Origin: Lampropedia puyangensis
GTDB lineage: Bacteria; Pseudomonadota; Gammaproteobacteria; Burkholderiales; Burkholderiaceae_C
NCBI RefSeq assembly: GCF_004833285.1
Contig: NZ_STFG01000010.1
Span: forward strand, 62,001-126,000
Direction: 5' to 3'
Length of the DNA stretch: 64,000 nt
Part shown: positions 63,028-64,000 of the stretch, one piece after another
How the letters are laid out: each line of letters opens with the position of its first letter
Numbering within the stretch: the stretch's first letter is position 1
Position numbers and translations under genes: made by a program
Notes under the pieces: generated by a model
Told to the model about the DNA's origin: nothing
What the model saw: the letters and a program-made list of their open reading frames with translations, nothing else
Databases searched by the model: none

Positions 63028-64000
63028 CCTTGCCTACACAGCCCCCAGACAGCGCGCTCACGCTGGATTGGCTGGAAGACGGTGCGCCCTACTCCAGCCG
63101 CTTTGACGACCGCTACCACAGCCACCAAGACGGTGGCACCACCCAGTCACGGGGTAGTTTTTTACACGGCTGCGGCCTGCCAGCAGCATGGGCAGGCCAA
63201 GCCCAGTGGCGCATCCTTGAAACGGGTTTCGGTCTGGGCTTGAATTTTCTGGTGACTTGGCAGGCTTGGCGCGAAGACCCTCAACGCCCACAGCAGCTGC
63301 ACTTCATCTCCACCGAAGCCTGGCCAGTCAGTGCGCAAGACCTGTTGGCCGCCGCGAAGCAGCGCTACCCTCAATTGCTGCCTCTGGCGCAAGAGCTGGC
63401 CGAACAATACTGGGACATGCACAGCGGCATTCATCGCATTAGCCTTGACAACAACCGCGTGCACCTGACCCTTGCCATTGGAGATGCCAAAACATGGCTG
63501 CGCAGCGAAGGCTGGCAAGCCGACAGCGTTTACCTCGACGGCTTCAATCCTGCCAAAAATCCCGACATCTGGAGTCTGGACACCCTCAAAGCCGTGGCAC
63601 GCTGCTGCATTGCAGGCCACACCCAACTGGCCACATGGTGTGTTGCACGCAACGTGCGCGATGCGTTGGCCCAGTGCGGCTTTCAAGTCGAACGTGTTGC
63701 CGGCACGCCGCCAAAAAAGCACAACTTGAAGGCGCTGTTCGCACCTGCATGGACCCCAAAACAACGCACGTTCCCCCCCCCATTTACGGCTGCAGTGCCA
63801 CGTGCTCTGCGGGAATGTGCTGAGCGCCACTGCATCGTCATTGGCGCAGGCATTGCAGGGGCACACACCGCCAGGGCCATGGCCGAGCGGGGCTGGCATG
63901 TCACGGTTCTGGAACAAGCAGACACCGTGGCCCAAGGCGCCTCCGCGCTGCCCGCAGGGCTGTTCGCACCGCATATTTCCCCTGATGACGCCCCCCTCTC
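63024..64000 (+). CDS. mnmC: tRNA 5-methylaminomethyl-2-thiouridine synthesis bifunctional protein MnmC, 5' part
   Basis: The gene starts at 63024 (MTLPTQPPDSALTLDWLEDG) and stays open to the window edge, giving at least 325 residues of an expected 600-700. The N-terminal methyltransferase domain has the SAM-binding ETGFGLGLNFLVTW and LDGFNPAKNPDIWS. The FAD-oxidase domain begins at about residue 270 with CIVIGAGIAGAHTARAMAER. It converts carboxymethylaminomethyl to methylaminomethyl uridine in tRNA wobble positions. The reading frame passes the C run at 63772-63781 intact. Confidence 0.93.
   Translation, partial: MTLPTQPPDSALTLDWLEDGAPYSSRFDDRYHSHQDGGTTQSRGSFLHGCGLPAAWAGQAQWRILETGFGLGLNFLVTWQAWREDPQRPQQLHFISTEAWPVSAQDLLAAAKQRYPQLLPLAQELAEQYWDMHSGIHRISLDNNRVHLTLAIGDAKTWLRSEGWQADSVYLDGFNPAKNPDIWSLDTLKAVARCCIAGHTQLATWCVARNVRDALAQCGFQVERVAGTPPKKHNLKALFAPAWTPKQRTFPPPFTAAVPRALRECAERHCIVIGAGIAGAHTARAMAERGWHVTVLEQADTVAQGASALPAGLFAPHISPDDAPL

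Overview
The window looks like a chromosomal segment of a betaproteobacterium of the order Burkholderiales, probably close to Comamonadaceae. The basis is gene content and order: Bug-type tripartite tricarboxylate transporter (TTT) binding proteins, a DUF3460-scpA pair, a pilMNOPQ operon divergent from a class A penicillin-binding protein, a reduced regulatory PTS (EIIA-Man type, HPr, EI), and a branched-chain-type ABC transporter cluster containing acyl-CoA ligases. Most genes have moderate GC by eye. The pil operon is visibly more A+T rich. No rRNA, tRNA, CRISPR array, insertion sequence or prophage was seen. The species is not identifiable from the sequence alone.

Layout, left to right. 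0.3-2.0 kb: a chemoreceptor. 2.2-3.8 kb: a MarR regulator, a DNA-alkylation-repeat protein and a small DUF6616-like protein in one operon. 4-5.9 kb: a lipoprotein gamma-glutamyltransferase. 6-14.7 kb: a long minus-strand operon (acyl-CoA ligase, livG, livH, livM, binding protein, livF, PaaK-like ligase), divergent from a Crp/Fnr regulator; it appears to import and CoA-activate a carboxylic acid. 15.7-16 kb: a gene-free stretch with DnaA-box-like sequences. 16-20 kb: bamE-like, DUF3460, scpA, DUF3014 and xerD. 20-22 kb: an orphan Bug protein and an unknown membrane protein. 22-24.7 kb: glutathione-dependent formaldehyde detoxification (frmR, adhC, fghA) with a candidate FrmR operator. 25-27.2 kb: an M20 amidohydrolase and dusA. 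27.2-28.6 kb: a gene-poor patch with one secreted protein carrying a C-terminal sorting signal. 28.8-33.2 kb: cardiolipin synthase and the PTS operon. 33.2-36.8 kb: an MFS transporter, yggS and an AbrB-family membrane protein. 36.9-43.5 kb: a complete TTT system (tctCBA) with its TctDE two-component system and queG. 43.6-45.7 kb: tsaE and amiC. 45.9-52.6 kb: pilMNOPQ followed by an Ig-like-fold lipoprotein. 52.8-55.2 kb: PBP1A. 55.4-62.2 kb: an organosulfur cluster (sbp, ssuE, a small unknown gene, ssuA, ssuD, ssuC, ssuB, molbindin). 62.3-64 kb: yggX, a gamma-glutamylcyclotransferase-like gene and the 5' part of mnmC, which runs off the right edge.

Most of the window is housekeeping and transport. 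The stretches that merit a second look are the DnaA-box-like region at 15.7-16.0 kb, the MarR/AlkD-like/DUF6616 operon, the lipoprotein attached to the pil operon, the IPTL-like sorting-signal protein in its gene-poor patch, an insertion in enzyme I, and the small conserved-looking gene inside the ssu cluster. I did not find convincing evidence of an entirely new system. All family assignments come from reading the translations; no database search was run.
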